Origin: Microvelia longipes
Taxonomy: Eukaryota; Arthropoda; Insecta; Hemiptera; Veliidae
Reading direction: 5' to 3'
DNA: 64,000 nt
Assembly (NCBI GenBank): GCA_018340805.1
Contig: JACMZG010001870.1
Location: forward strand, 52,809,143 to 52,873,142
Position numbers and translations under genes: made by a program. The notes beneath the pieces are model-generated. The model made no database searches and was not told the origin of the DNA. It was given only the letters and a program-made list of their open reading frames with translations. Shown piece after piece: positions 11,541 to 24,628 of the stretch. Numbering within the stretch: position 1 is the first letter of the stretch; each line of letters opens with the position of its first letter.

Positions 11541-11699
11541 GTAAGTACATTTTTATTAGAACTTTTTAAATTTTATCTTCCTTAAAACTTTTGCAAGTTA
11601 AAAAGTTTGGCACGGGGAACATCGGAACTTTCCTCACTGTATAAAAACTTTCTCAGAGTATAATCTAGAAAGATCTAGGATTCAATATTAATGTAAGTC

Positions 11700-12246
<547 letters not shown>

Positions 12247-12332
12247 TTGATCAGTGAGAACCCCCTTCATGACCTTATCCTCATAAAATCTTTTTTTCTT
12301 AGAAAATAGGCTAAACAAGATTTATTAATATA

Positions 12333-13086
12333 TTCGCGATTCAAAGTCCGTAGCAGCGCCACCGTTGCTGATAAGAAATTGATAACGAAATGGTGATCGT
12401 TGTTAAATTCCTTATGGGGGATTTTTTTGGTTTTCCTTTTTTGTGATGATTATTTCTTTAATTTTTTTTCAAAGTGCTTTAATTTAATTAATTTTAGGAC
12501 GTATGAACGTTAGTAGAATCAATTTATCATGAAAAATAGGGTTTTAATGGGTTGTCACTAGTATTTAAATTAAGTGGTAAGAAGGTGAAAATCATAATAT
12601 AGTGTTTTATTTTATTTATTGTTAATTAATGTTACTTTTAAATAATTTTAGTTTGCATAAACGAACAAAATTACCTTTTTATTACATTTAATTATTAAAG
12701 TTAGTTGTAACAGGTATTAACTGATAACAAGCTGATGTTTACCGTAATGGTGTTTTACTTTATTAATCAATTTTATTTACTCACTAAAATTATTAATATA
12801 TTCACTTTTTTGTAAAATGTTTGTTTAAATTATCCGTATAGGTTTTACTATTTCTGGGTTATATCAGACAAATTCAAGTCTGTAGTCATAAAAGCCTGAT
12901 TCAATTTAGCACCGATGGTCGTTCTATTAACTTTTACCTAATTTATCACAAGTTAACTACCAATAAAGAAATAAAAGAAAACCTTTTATCGGCTCCTATG
13001 CTAATCCTATGATAAAAAATTGATCTCCATTTCGTTTTCCCGCCATTGGTATTGCCAACCTTACAACAATCTCTTTGAATCGCGAA
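12333..13086. mobile_element. 754-bp TA-target MITE, full-length copy A
   Basis: It begins TTCGCGATTCAAAG and ends with the exact complement CTTTGAATCGCGAA, flanked by TA on both sides. There is no ORF inside. TA duplication and short inverted ends suit a Tc1/mariner-type non-autonomous element. It matches the copy at 51931-52771. Confidence 0.85.
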
Positions 13087-13658
13087 TAACAACTGACCTT
13101 TCAACAATTAAAAATTGTCATCTTCAGAGTATTAACAAAACAAAAATAACTAAACATCCCTATGCTGCATAGGGAATGCTACGGGCTCCAATACACTCTC
13201 TCTTTTATCTCCGCAGATACTGCCTTAAGCACTGAACATGTGTTTAAGAGTTTGATTCTTTTATAATAAATAAAAAACACATAATTAGCTAAATTAATTA
13301 ATTAAATGAATAAACATTTTGTCAAATCCTTAAAGTTACGGCTTAGTTTTCAAAACGAGGAAACATGACCGGGTCAGTCAGGCCTACCACTTCAAAAAAT
13401 TAGTAATACTGTCTAATATTGGTTAATATTTTATATATATTTACCAATATATATATTTTCTTCAATTTATTTTGGAACTGACAACAGCCAGTATTCACGA
13501 GTATTAATTATCACAGTGGATAACGACTCGAGTATTCTAACGGAAACTCTTTCCTGGATATAACATGCAAAATTATTATTTTCGAATCCAATTGATGTTT
13601 CTTTTCTAAATTTACCATTAATAAACATTGATGTTTTAACACATAGTTTACCTAGTAG

Positions 13659-14048
13659 CATTTGTGACGTCACACGTCTCCATTTTTGACTTCACACGTC
13701 TCCATTTGTGACATCACACCTCTCTATTTGTGACGTCACACCTCTCTATTTGTGACTTCACGCGTCTCCATTTGTGACGTCACACCTCTCCATTGTGACA
13801 CCTCTCCATTTGTGACTTCACACCTCTCCATTTGTGACGTCACACGTCTCCATTTGTGACGTCACACCTCTCCATTTGTGACGTCACACCTCTCCATTCG
13901 TGACTTCACACGTCTCCATTTGTGACGTCACACCTCTCCATTTGTGACTCTACACGTCTCCATTTGTGACGCCACACCTCTCTATTTGTGACGTCACACC
14001 TCTCCATTTGTGACTTTACACGTCTCCATTTGTGACGTCACACCTCTC
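13659..14048 (+). repeat. 22-bp minisatellite, 18 units, rich in TGACGTCA
   Basis: Seventeen 22-bp units and one 16-bp unit (13791-13806) share CATTTGTGACGTCACACCTC with variants. Nine units keep the perfect TGACGTCA palindrome (the CRE/ATF site); others have TGACTTCA, TGACATCA or TGACTTTA. Two subtypes (…GTCACACC and …TTCACACG) partly alternate, suggesting dimer-based amplification. It ends 159 bp before the small-peptide ATG, within the putative first intron. Confidence 0.95.
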
Positions 14049-14206
14049 TATTTTTACCTTCTTTTATTCCGGTCAGTAGAATTTGCCAAACCTCATTAGA
14101 TTAAAAAAAATTGAGCTCATTGGTTGCCTTCCTAAAAAATGGTTCATAAAGCAGATCATACTGCATCAGCACATTAAAATTTAATATAATTCGTTTCCAG
14201 ATTGAA

Positions 14207-14515
14207 ATGGTGCGCATCAGCTTTCTTATCGCCATCGCCTTCTGTCTCATCGCCACTGCCATGTCTATAGATTTCGAGCAGAAAACAGGTATCGAGTTAA
14301 AAGAGAGACATGACTTCCTCAACCCTCACAACAACAATCCTCTGAGCAGCAGCGCAGACGCCCATGTCAGAACTCAGAGCGCCACTATCTACCATGACTT
14401 TGCAGGTGGCAAGAATTGGGACGTTGGCGCATTCGCCACGAGACAGCGACAAGACGTAGGCCCATTCCGCAGATATGATACTATTGGTGGCCTTCAGGGT
14501 AGAATAAGATTTTAA
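14207..14515 (+). CDS. Small secreted peptide, attacin/hemiptericin-like
   Basis: 102 aa. A signal peptide (MVRISFLIAIAFCLIATAM) is followed by a polar pro-region, then a Gly-rich cysteine-free tail with FAGGKNWDVGAFATRQ, DVGPFRRYDTIGG and a terminal GRIRF. Alternating Gly, aromatic and basic residues ending in R-F resemble the G-domain of attacins, diptericins and hemiptericins, membrane-active immune peptides secreted to the haemolymph. The family assignment is by eye. The ATG follows an acceptor (CGTTTCCAG, ending 14200) by six bases, so a 5' non-coding exon is expected upstream. No intron is seen in the coding part. The stop is at 14513-14515 and AATAAA follows at 14545 and 14779. Confidence 0.6.
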   Translation: MVRISFLIAIAFCLIATAMSIDFEQKTGIELKERHDFLNPHNNNPLSSSADAHVRTQSATIYHDFAGGKNWDVGAFATRQRQDVGPFRRYDTIGGLQGRIRF

Positions 14516-14778
14516 ACTACCAAATTCAACCTACAACAACGGTTAATAAACAACAACGATGATGGTCCAATTCACCAACAGCGCAGCAACTCCTGTAATA
14601 TAAAATCCAACCAGCATTCACCATCACCACCATGTACAACAAGAATAATTTATCCTCATCTTCGAATGACATCTGCATTTTATATTTATTTCGGTTAATT
14701 TTATTTTTAAACATTTTATATAATTTGTAAATTAGTATTATTTAATTAATCGTTAAAGAAGTATTTGTAGTAAATAAT

Positions 14779-14784
14779 AATAAA
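14779..14784 (+). terminator. Poly(A) signal of the small-peptide gene
   Basis: AATAAA lies 264 bp after the stop codon. An earlier AATAAA at 14545-14550, 30 bp after the stop, is an alternative. Confidence 0.5.
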
Positions 14785-14927
14785 CACTTCATATTGCATT
14801 TTGTAAAGGTTTGTTGAATTTTTCTGTAAGTAACCCTGAACCCGTCTTCTTCAGTGATCTTCTACGATACATTAAATTACCTCAAATGTAATTTGCTAAA
14901 ATATATATGTATTAATGATTATAGTAC

Positions 14928-14985
14928 GACACACGGCTGAAATCAGTTGACAGCGTGGGAAAATAGTGTTGAGGAACCCATGAGG
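14928..14985 (+). mobile_element. One-ended relative of the 45.5-kb MITE
   Basis: ACACACGGCTGAAATCAG and GTGGGAAAATAGTGTT match the left end of the 45.5-kb element. No right end was seen. Confidence 0.45.
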
Positions 14986-15100
14986 TTGGTCCAATTTAAA
15001 AAACCTTTTAATGCGTAAAAAATGTCACCAAATATTAAATATTGCTTAAAATATTAACAGCTAATTTCTGAGCAAATATTAAATGGGGAATTTCCATTGA

Positions 15101-15195
15101 AAATCCAGAAAAAAAGTTTAAAGTATTAATACATTAACTTTAAAAGTTTAAAGTATTAATGTATTAATACATTAACTTTAAAAGTTTAAAGTATT
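15101..15195 (+). repeat. Small nested palindromic repeat
   Basis: AAAGTTTAAAGTATTAAT and ATTAATACATTAACTTTAAA alternate three times. Non-coding. Confidence 0.75.
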
Positions 15196-15275
15196 TATAA
15201 CCCTAACTAACTATTGCTTCTACCCTTACTTCCTTTCTAACACTCCATAGTACTGCATATAAAACAATAAGGTAA

Positions 15276-15593
15276 AGGAATCATAAACCAATACTATCCA
15301 AATGGCAGACAAGTTTTAGGAACAATAGACACGAAGAAATTTTGCTGACCCGCCTACGTATTGGGCACACTAGACTGACGCATGGATATCTCATAACAAA
15401 ACAAGACAAACCTCAATGTTCAAGATGCGGCCAAATTCTCACCGTCTATCATATTTTATGCGACTGCCACCAGTAAGAACCACTACGTAAGCAAAATTCG
15501 CTACCAGCTAACATGCCTCAAATTCTTAAGGGCGACGAACAAAACGTGCAAATACTACCTTTAAAACATCTATATTTACTTAAACCTAAATAA
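15276..15593 (+). pseudogene. Non-LTR retrotransposon ORF2 C-terminus (Jockey-like), dead
   Basis: Reading from 15276: a WQTSFRNN stretch, then RLRIGHTRLTHGYLI and CSRCGQILTVYHILCDC, the conserved C-terminal segment with CxxC…HxxxxC of LINE ORF2 proteins. One TAA interrupts after CDCHQ; the frame then continues to KHLYLLKPK and stops at 15591-15593. RT and endonuclease are missing, so it is 5'-truncated. Confidence 0.8.
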
Positions 15594-15735
15594 TAGTTAT
15601 TTATGCCATAAGGCTGAGAAGTTGTCTTTATGTCACGGCAATTAGATTTACCGACGAGCGAAGCGAGTCGGGAAAAATTGCCAAGACATTAAGACATTCT
15701 AAGCCGGATGGCATACACTATTTTTTTTTTGAGGT
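15594..15735 (+). mobile_element. 3' UTR of the 15.3-kb non-LTR element
   Basis: It contains CCGAC-GAGCGAAGCGA-GTCGG, a hairpin with the same GCGAAGC core as the tandem arrays. It ends in a T-rich stretch. The 3' end is not sharply defined and no target duplication was found. Confidence 0.45.
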
Positions 15736-17594
15736 AGCACTCATTAAAAAAAATCAAAAAATAGCACTCATTAAACTGCGCTATATACTTAATTGAAAAA
15801 AAACAAACGCCCAATTATTATTAACTCCATATTATCGCCGTCATTAAATTCATCCAGCTTCACACTTTTACTGAAAAATGTAAAAGCTTTACAAATAAAC
15901 ACACAAAAATTGTCAATTAGAACACCTTTTAAAAACGAAAAAAAATTAGTCTACGAACAAAAACAGAAACAAAATGAACGTTTTTAAAGAAAACTCATGA
16001 AGGTTTAACACAGATTGATTTTTTTAAGACGCTACATTACAGTAATGGCGGCAATATATGAATAACTTTTACGTCCTAGGAGTTTTTTTTTACATTCATT
16101 ATTGTCCTCGGAGGTGAAAAGTACTAAATAACCTCCTATAACAATAATGATTGGCTTCTCATCCTAAAAACGGTCCAATAAAGTGCTCAATTACGTACTA
16201 CCTCAAAAAAATATAATTATTTTATAATCAAAAATATCAAATTTTCTTATAACTTATTTAATTAAACTTCAATATAACCCTGCAGTTGACCTCCAAAAAA
16301 AAGGAATCATACTTAGGTAAACGAAATAATAAACTAAACAATATTAAGCTTATACAGGCCTCGTCCTATTGGGACGATAAAAACCGTAAATGCCATATTC
16401 CCGTGTATTCCCCACATTTTTAAGAATTTAATATTGGTGCATTTTAAATGTTCCACCCGGAATAGCATGTTATATAAAAATCAAAACTTAAAGAAATACA
16501 CAAACTTATCAAAAAGAAACTTTAAAACTGTTTCTAATAAATAACAGTTATTTATTCGACTATAAAGGAATGAAATAAAAACATTCATACCAACATAAAA
16601 GTAATGAAAAAGTTACTCTAAAGAAAGAAGTTATTGTCAATGCTATATAATCTAGAACCAGACTTATAATACATGGAGTGGCATGACACTGAGCTTAGGG
16701 AAACTTTGTAGCTTGCTATTATGAGAACGGATAGGTCAGGGTTAGCTGAGAAATTTTGCTTTATTGGTTTTATTCGGAAAATTGCTTTGTTTAGTGCTGT
16801 AAGTTCCTTTTTGCATTTGATTGGTATATATTTGAGATTTCAACAGTAAGCTTTATAATAACATTTTATTAAACCAGGCTGGCCAATAAAGAACTAAGAA
16901 ACTACTTAAGAAAAAACACTGCTCACTCTCGGTCCGGTATATTCTCGAGAACTGTACTAAGCCACAGATCTGGTTGAGGCCTTGTGCAACTTTAAGCCTG
17001 CAAGCAAGACTTTGGGGACGCAATATTTATTTTATATTTTATTTAACAAGTATTATTTTATTTAAAATATTTTAACCGTAGCTTATATAGACTTTATTTC
17101 GGATGAGGCCAAACTTGACCGAGTGCCCTTCCCAACTTGACAGTACTGCGGTTTAGTATGGTCTCTTATTTTAGGTAATACGAAATTCTGACAAAGAGGT
17201 CTGTTAAGAATGCTTTTTAAGATAATTTATCTAGATTTCCAATAGATTCCAGATTCCATAGTTATAAAATAGTCCACTCAGGCCCATGAATAAATGCCCA
17301 AAGGCTTGAAGCAATCTTACTATTTAAACAAGGAACTAAATACGCAAAGGCCCAGAGAGCTAAAAGTCAAATCAAAATATTTATTTGCTACAAACTAGGA
17401 AATACTTTTAGACTTTTTAACTCGAACTAGGACGATCTTACTAAACAAACTATAGCTTTACAAATAATTTTATAGCGACCGCACTCGATTAGTCTATTGA
17501 TCACTATCTGTAGATCGTATATATGCACCTTAATGCATTATACAAAGAATTTACTGGACGTGAATATTCACTTCAATTCACGCCCTACTCTATC

Positions 17595-17661
<67 letters not shown>

Positions 17662-20489
17662 TTATAGTTTTAATTTGTATATAATCGCTTAAATGTATTG
17701 TTAAATTTAAATATGTCAGTATAAATGCTTCGCCTTTCATTCCAGTTTTCTACTTTGCCAACATTATAATAGTGTGATGTGGGTTTAATCTCTTCAGTGT
17801 TTTGAGAATATTTGTAAAGCCAACAGAGAACTAAACGAGGGAAGAGTTTAAGCGGGTATAGTAGCTTTAAAAAGAGCTTATATTAGCTCTTAAAGGGAGA
17901 AATACACTCGTGCGGTTCTTGCAGATACAACAGGTAACGAAGTCTGTTACTGTTAGTGTCAAATTTAATTTGCAATCGCGATATAAAAAGTGATAAGATA
18001 CCGTTTAGAAATACCAACAACATAAAATTAGCCTTTAACAGTAATAGTATATATTTTTAAGTGTATGTTATATTGTATATTATTATAGTGTAGTATATTT
18101 TATGGTATGTTATATAGTATATTATACTAGTATAGTAGTTTTGTGAGTATATTGTATAGTGCATATCCTTATGAGTATTTTGTAAACATCAGGTTAGTGA
18201 ATAGAGCGGGGAATTGTTGTCCTGCACATCCAGCCCACACAAATATTAAAGCCCTAAAACATTCACACACGTATTTAACAAAAGCATTTATGGCATAAAC
18301 CATTATAGTATGGCAATTTATATCTAAACTTAGAAAGCTAAACTTAAATAAGGTGCTAAAAGTTCCAAACAACTTAATTGACATAAGTAAGAGCTAAAAA
18401 CAAAGAAAATCACAATAACAAGAAAACTCCCCTGTCATTACGGCTTTTAAACGCTTTCCCGACATTTTCACTTGCGTGTGACCCTGTTTCTTACCGACTT
18501 TATCACTCTGTAATTTTTATTTTTCACAGTTTTAACCTCTATAGCTTCCTTTTCTTCTCTTTATACTTGTTTCATTTCTATTATTTATTCTTTTAGTTCG
18601 CAATAAAATAATATTCAACCCTAACAATATTTTTAAAGGGTGTGTCGTTCAAAATATAATACTGTTGCGTTTTTTGTGTTCCTTTATTATTTTTTAATTA
18701 AAGTTTTATTTAACAGTTTAACCTAAAAGTAGAGTTAATTTTATGTTATTATAATAAACGTAGAAAATTATAATAAAAATAAGATTTATGTCTTTACTTC
18801 ACAATGTGTTTTATCAAAGAAAGCAGCATTTTTTCTTTATTTCTATATTTTAAGCTTTCTATACTTTTATTAAGAGATTACTGAAACTAAGAAAAACACA
18901 CGAATAATTACAAACTATTTATTTTTAAATTTACTTGGTATTACATTTCTTAATTGACCTTCAATAGTCAAGTTAGTTATGATTTCTTGATTTAACTATA
19001 TAATGCTTGCCTATGGACCATGTAAGGCCACTAAGCTCTATTTTTACCGCGGAAATCTATTATATTCCTCAAACTTTTGCCGCAATTTTCATCTGAATCG
19101 CAACAAATTCCGTGTACTTGTGTACATTTGACAATGACATATTTCACATATAGATTTCAGTATATCTTGATATATGGAAATTCACTTGCAAAAGCTGAAC
19201 TCTTCTGCCTCCAGAATCAGTTTTAGGACCTCCTCTAAATATTTTGCAACCATCTACCAAACCTGAACGATATGTACATTCGCTTTGCAGACTACAATTA
19301 AATTAAAATTGTAATTGACTACCTAATTAAAAATCCTGGCGCGATGGTAATTAAAAATTCACGCATTCCAAAGGAAATCCGACCGACATGCGAAAGAGAC
19401 AATCAACCAATTTTAGCTTAAAATTGCCAAACTGAGAGGAATTACTGAAACTCTCGGCGTAAATTTTGATCCTACCTTGACTTGGGAAAAACAATTTTCT
19501 GATTTTACCCACATATTCTCGTCTACTCTATTTCTTTTGAGAAAGCTGACTATACTTACCTGGATATTGAAACAATGCTTACTTTCACGGCAGGATGACA
19601 AACTGTTGACGTATGGGGGGGGGGACAGCAAGCCAGGCTAATAAAATCTTGTTTTTACATAAGAAGTAAGTAATCCATTTATTATGTTTATCATTACATT
19701 CATTGCTATAATTTAGTATATTTTACAAACATAAATCATCCTTTGCAGCAGTGGACATGCGAGTTCTATGCTTTTGATTATTTAAATACGTTTGAATTAA
19801 TTTTACAATCAAATTATTATTATTATTTTTTTTATTTATTTATTTTTTTAATTTTTATTTATATTTTAATTATTTATTTATTTTTTAAATAAGAAGACTT
19901 TGAGTATTATCTTTAAACTAAACTATCAACAGTCATGCAACTAAACCTTTGAAGAAATCAGATCCAACAATCTGGCGGATCAGATCCATACTAATGAAAC
20001 CTTAAACCACCAGTATAACCCCCTGGTTAACTAACCACACAGATCACCTCACTGCCGGCTTCATAAAACTTTCAGATCACCTCGTATATAAGTTAAAAGG
20101 CTGTTATAATTGTCAGATTGATGAAAACAAGCTTCTAGATATCATAAAACTTAAAAAAAATGACAACAAATTATTTAAAAACTAGCGCATTTTATTCCTA
20201 AAAGGAATTTGTAAAGCATAATTAGTAAATTTTCATTTCTATCTGTTTTTATTATTTTACGTATTATTATGTATATTTATTTTTGTAGCTACAAGTAATT
20301 ATAAATAAAGCAATATGTCTTATGTCTCATAGCCACTCCGTGGCCCCCGCGCCGCCCTGTGGCCGTTTCGCAGCCATATTACTAGTTTATATAAGTGGCA
20401 TACTGCTACGACATAAGCGAATTTTCAAACGTATTAGTGAAAAAAATTCATTTTTTTACATGATGTCAATCAATGACATGTTTTGTGAT
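15736..20489. other. Gene-free stretch with one microsatellite
   Basis: No supported gene. 18040-18150 is a TATAGTATATTNTA-rich low-complexity block. 19325-19400 carries an end motif of the repeat at 4671. A G-run occurs at 19616-19623. Short open frames lack domain content. Confidence 0.5.
17601..17657. repeat. (TA)n tract
   Basis: About 57 bp of uninterrupted TA between unrelated AT-rich flanks. Confidence 0.95.
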
Positions 20490-20497
20490 ATTATATA

Positions 20498-20568
<71 letters not shown>

Positions 20569-20598
20569 ATATATACATATATATAATTATATATATTT
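20490..20598. repeat. (TA)n tract
   Basis: About 105 bp with several ATTATA phase breaks. Confidence 0.95.
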
Positions 20599-20599
20599 T

Positions 20600-22440
20600 T
20601 AATCAGATTCCAAAAATCTGCCTGCCCCCACACTGCTTCTCCTTGACCCTAGCCTAATAAACTCATTTTTTCTTTAAGAATCGCTAAATATTAACGTATC
20701 TCGGTTTAAGAGGTATATTTATCACTCACGTCTGTGGCAAGTGGTCTTCTGCTAGTTTAAGGGATTAACTGATAAAGTCAAACAAGAAAGTCAAAAAATA
20801 GAGTTATATATATAATAGAGTCATAATACAATCACATAATAGTGGAATAATTAATGTTTACACCACATAAATCTCTCTACTTGCCTTCACAAATTGAGCT
20901 TAAAATTCTGGAGAACCAGATTGCTACAAATGTTACAGTTCCTCCCTTATACATAAAAATAACTTAAGTCAACTACTTCAAAACTAAAGTAATTAAGTTA
21001 ACTATCTAAGCTCTTTCTGACTTGTTGTAAGCACACAAAACTTAATCATTCTTAACAATTATATATATAGCATTTAATACAGTTCAAAATCAATGAGATA
21101 GGAAAAAAATATGTTTCTCATCAAACTGTGCTGTTTAAATGTAATTTATGTTTATATGTATTAATTATTTTTTATTTTAAGTTTCTCAATAAAATTGATG
21201 ATAAATAAAATAGACTCAAGTAAGTTTTATTAATGTAAGCTTCAAGTTTATAGTTGTACTTGTTACCACAATTGCCTGTGATTTGCATAATTATTTTACA
21301 CCAGTTTCTTGTATTGATCAATATTCTGTCTACAAACATATTGGTACAATATATATATGTCTGTCAATAACTCAGAATCAAAGTAATAAATAACTATTGA
21401 TAAAAATTATTCGTTTCCTTGTTTTATCTCGAAATATAAAGGATAAAATAACTTTTATAGTAAGGCTATAATGTTATAAAATAATAAAACACATGAGGTG
21501 GATATGCGGTTATGCGGTTATGTATGGACTATAGATAAAGAATTAGACTACTAGCGCTATCTGTGTATAGAAACAAAAATAAAACCAAAGTTGTGTTTAT
21601 ATCACAAGTTGTACAATTTATGTTCTAGGTGTATGGTTTTGTAACTTTAAAACTTTTAGCGAATTTTCGAAGAAACAATTAGCCTAGGTTAGGGTCATAC
21701 AGGTATGGATTGGGGGTGGATATTTTTGAAGAAGAGACTCACTGATCAAGAATATATACATTGTTAAGATTTATGTATATATTTTGTTTATAGTTAATAT
21801 ATGATATGACAGAAAATTAGGGACGGAGTACATTTAAGCTTTTCCTCACTATATCAAATTTGGTAGGGTTATATCAAAGCATTCAAAAGACGAGCGATGC
21901 GAGTCCGAAGACGTATTGCACAATAAATTTGGAGGAAGTGTATATTTTGAGGACGAGCAAAGCGAATCCGATGTAATGAGAAAAATTTCCGAGGTACCCC
22001 GTACCCGACTTGTGTGTATATATGTACCCGTATAGGTCAATGACCTGCAGGATATTTGTTGGGTACAGCAGTTATCTAATAAGTGATCAGTAATGAAATT
22101 TAATAGAGCGATTTAACATTACAGAAGTACATATGTGTCGAAATTTAACTCTAATGGTAAATTGAGCCATTTATTTTTAATGACTTAGCAAAATAGGTTA
22201 TTGTGGACTATAAAATATCTTTCGCGCAGCTCAATCCGGCCTAATGTTTTTGTAGTAACCGCTTAAAGCTATTGGAATCTATTATAGTCTGAGTGACATA
22301 AAAATGTTTACAGGCAACCTCTATCTAGAGTATTTTCTACAATATAATTATTTTTAGAGTTTGACCAAAATTTTGCGTATCTAAATATTATCATTAGACG
22401 GGGAAGTCCAGTTGAGTATCCTCTGGAGCCGGTTTGAAAC
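20600..22440. other. Upstream region of the protease gene
   Basis: No gene recognised. GACGAGCGATGCGAGTC (21890-21906) and GACGAGCAAAGCGAATC (21952-21968) are relatives of the GCGAAGC hairpin motif. TA-linked motif TCACTGATCAAGAATATA lies at 21739. Confidence 0.5.
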
Positions 22441-22470
22441 TATGAGAATCATTCTTTACTCTCAGTTGTG

Positions 22471-22477
22471 TATAAAT
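22471..22477 (+). promoter_or_regulatory. Candidate TATA box of the protease gene
   Basis: TATAAAT lies about 125 bp upstream of the protease ATG. Arthropod initiator-like TCAGT sequences occur at 22462 (before the TATA) and 22522 (45-50 bp after). The true transcription start is not decided by sequence alone. Confidence 0.35.
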
Positions 22478-22595
22478 TCCGCAAGGTAGTGCTAGATCCG
22501 GTTTACACAAACTGTATGAATTCAGTTCGTGATAATCTGTGAAACTGTTTAGTTCCTCGGGTATAGCGCCCTGTGGTCAGCCATAGACACAAACC

Positions 22596-22674
22596 ATGAC
22601 TTACACGACCTCGTCTTATCTCCTGATTATATTCTCTGTTATAACTATTTCTTACTCCCAGAATACTCTGTTTG
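22596..22674 (+). CDS. Protease exon 1: start codon and signal peptide
   Basis: ATG at 22596 sits in an AAACC-ATG context and opens 26 codons plus one base. The residues run [15 protein letters not shown] and on to a small-residue region ending SYSQ, a clear signal peptide with a hydrophobic core and likely cleavage near S-Q. The donor is G|GTAAAT at 22675. The single overhanging G matches the GT that opens exon 2, giving a Gly codon. No clip domain is encoded. Confidence 0.8.
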
Positions 22675-24543
22675 GTAAATATAATTTCATATTTTTTATC
22701 ATCCAAACCAATAAAATTTTACAATCCAATTCTACCATGTAGGAAAAGTATTGAATTGGGAGTTTATTCCAATTATCCGTTTTGAGCGTTTTTCATCATA
22801 GTGTATATATGTGTGTGAGTATGTATGTGTGTGAGTGTGTCTGCGTGTATGTAACTCCATCTCTATTTACAAGAGAGAGATTAAACTTGGCGGAAAACAA
22901 ACTTTAGGTACAGTTGTGCTCCCTAGAACAATAATATTTTTAACGTCTTCTATTTTTAACGAATTGTATAGCTTCTTTAGCTATGTTTTGAGATATCAAA
23001 CAATTTAGGTGCTCGTGGAAATTTATCATAACAGATTTTGGCAGTTGTCATAATTGCAGCAGTTTTACTTACCTGCATAGACCCAGGAGTATACAAAAGA
23101 AATGAATGAATGAATAAATGAAACGATAAGTGGACGATATAGACAGTAGCTACACCCTATATTCCCTTGCCAACACTACTCCTAAAGTAGATTCACTTTT
23201 ATAGTTATAAAAGACGTAATGTTGTAGTTATAATAATAATGTTATAGTTCTATAAAATTAATTTAAAGTACACAGGTGTCATATTTATTCCTAAATATGA
23301 GAAATAAATATTTAAAACCAGTGCCAGCTATTTTGCTTCAAACTTGTGTCATGTCCTCAGCCTTATCGACTTGCTGGACCAGCCTCAAGCTTGGAGTCTA
23401 GATTTTCCTGTGTTTGGCATAGCCTACTCGTGGCAGACGCCACTAGTAGCTGGTTATGATCTCTTGGAGTCTAGATTTCCCTGTGTTTGACATAACCTAC
23501 TCGTGGCAAACACCACTAGTAGCTGGCTATGATCTCTTGGAGTCTAGATTTTCCTGGGTTTGATATAGCCTACTCGTGGCAGACGCCACTAGTAGCTGGC
23601 TATGATCTCTTGGAGTCTAGATTTTCCTGTGTTTGGCATAGCCTACTCGTGGCAGACGCCACTAGTAGCTGGCTATGATCTCTTGGAGTCTAGATTTTCC
23701 TGTGTTTGATATAGCCTACTCGTGGCAGACGCCACTAGTAGCTGGTTATGATCTCTTGGAGTCTAGATTTTCCTGTGTTTGATATAGCCTACTCGTGGCA
23801 GACGCCACTAGTAGCTGGTTATGATCTCTTGGAGTCTAGATTTCCCTGTGTTTGGCATAGCCTACTCGTGGCAGACGCCACTAGTAGCTGGCTATGATCT
23901 CTTGGAGTCTAGATTTTCCTGTGTTTGGCATAGCCTACTCGTGGCAGACGTCACTAGTAGCTGGCTATGATCTCGCTCATTTTAGACTTTGACATACTGG
24001 GACCGAAGCGCTTTGAGGGATTCGAAAATAGAATTGGCTTCTCAGCTTTAAGAACAAGTTAATTGCAGGGTGGTTTTTATATCCACATTTTGGCCAATTT
24101 TTTAAAAAGGTTTTAAAAATGTTTCAACTCTGATCACATGTTATCTTTGCTTGAAAAATAATTTTGGTTTTCAGGTCAAGAAGCTGCCGTGAAGCAAGTA
24201 GTTGTGGCACAAGGAAGCAATTCAACTGAAACCACAACAACGACCAAACTTGATTTACCTGATCAGATTGGTAGGTTCAAACATTTGTTGATTTTTTAGG
24301 GGTGGGGATTCTGATTTCTAAGGGGCAGTGGAACCTCGTTCACACTCACTCATTTGTACCATTCAGGTTTTAACACAGTTTGATAGGTATAATAAGATTA
24401 GCACTAGCTATTTATGTGCTATTTATGTTACAACATACTAATGTTGTAACATAAATGCTTGAGATACCGCCCTCACCGAGATTTGTATCCCGCCTAGAAC
24501 AATATATGTGTAAATCTATGAATTATTATTATGTATTTATAGG

Positions 24544-24628
<85 letters not shown>

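Noticed and set aside
13659..14048. CRISPR-like array
   Set aside because: Units are contiguous 22-bp tandem repeats without unique spacers, in a eukaryotic genome.
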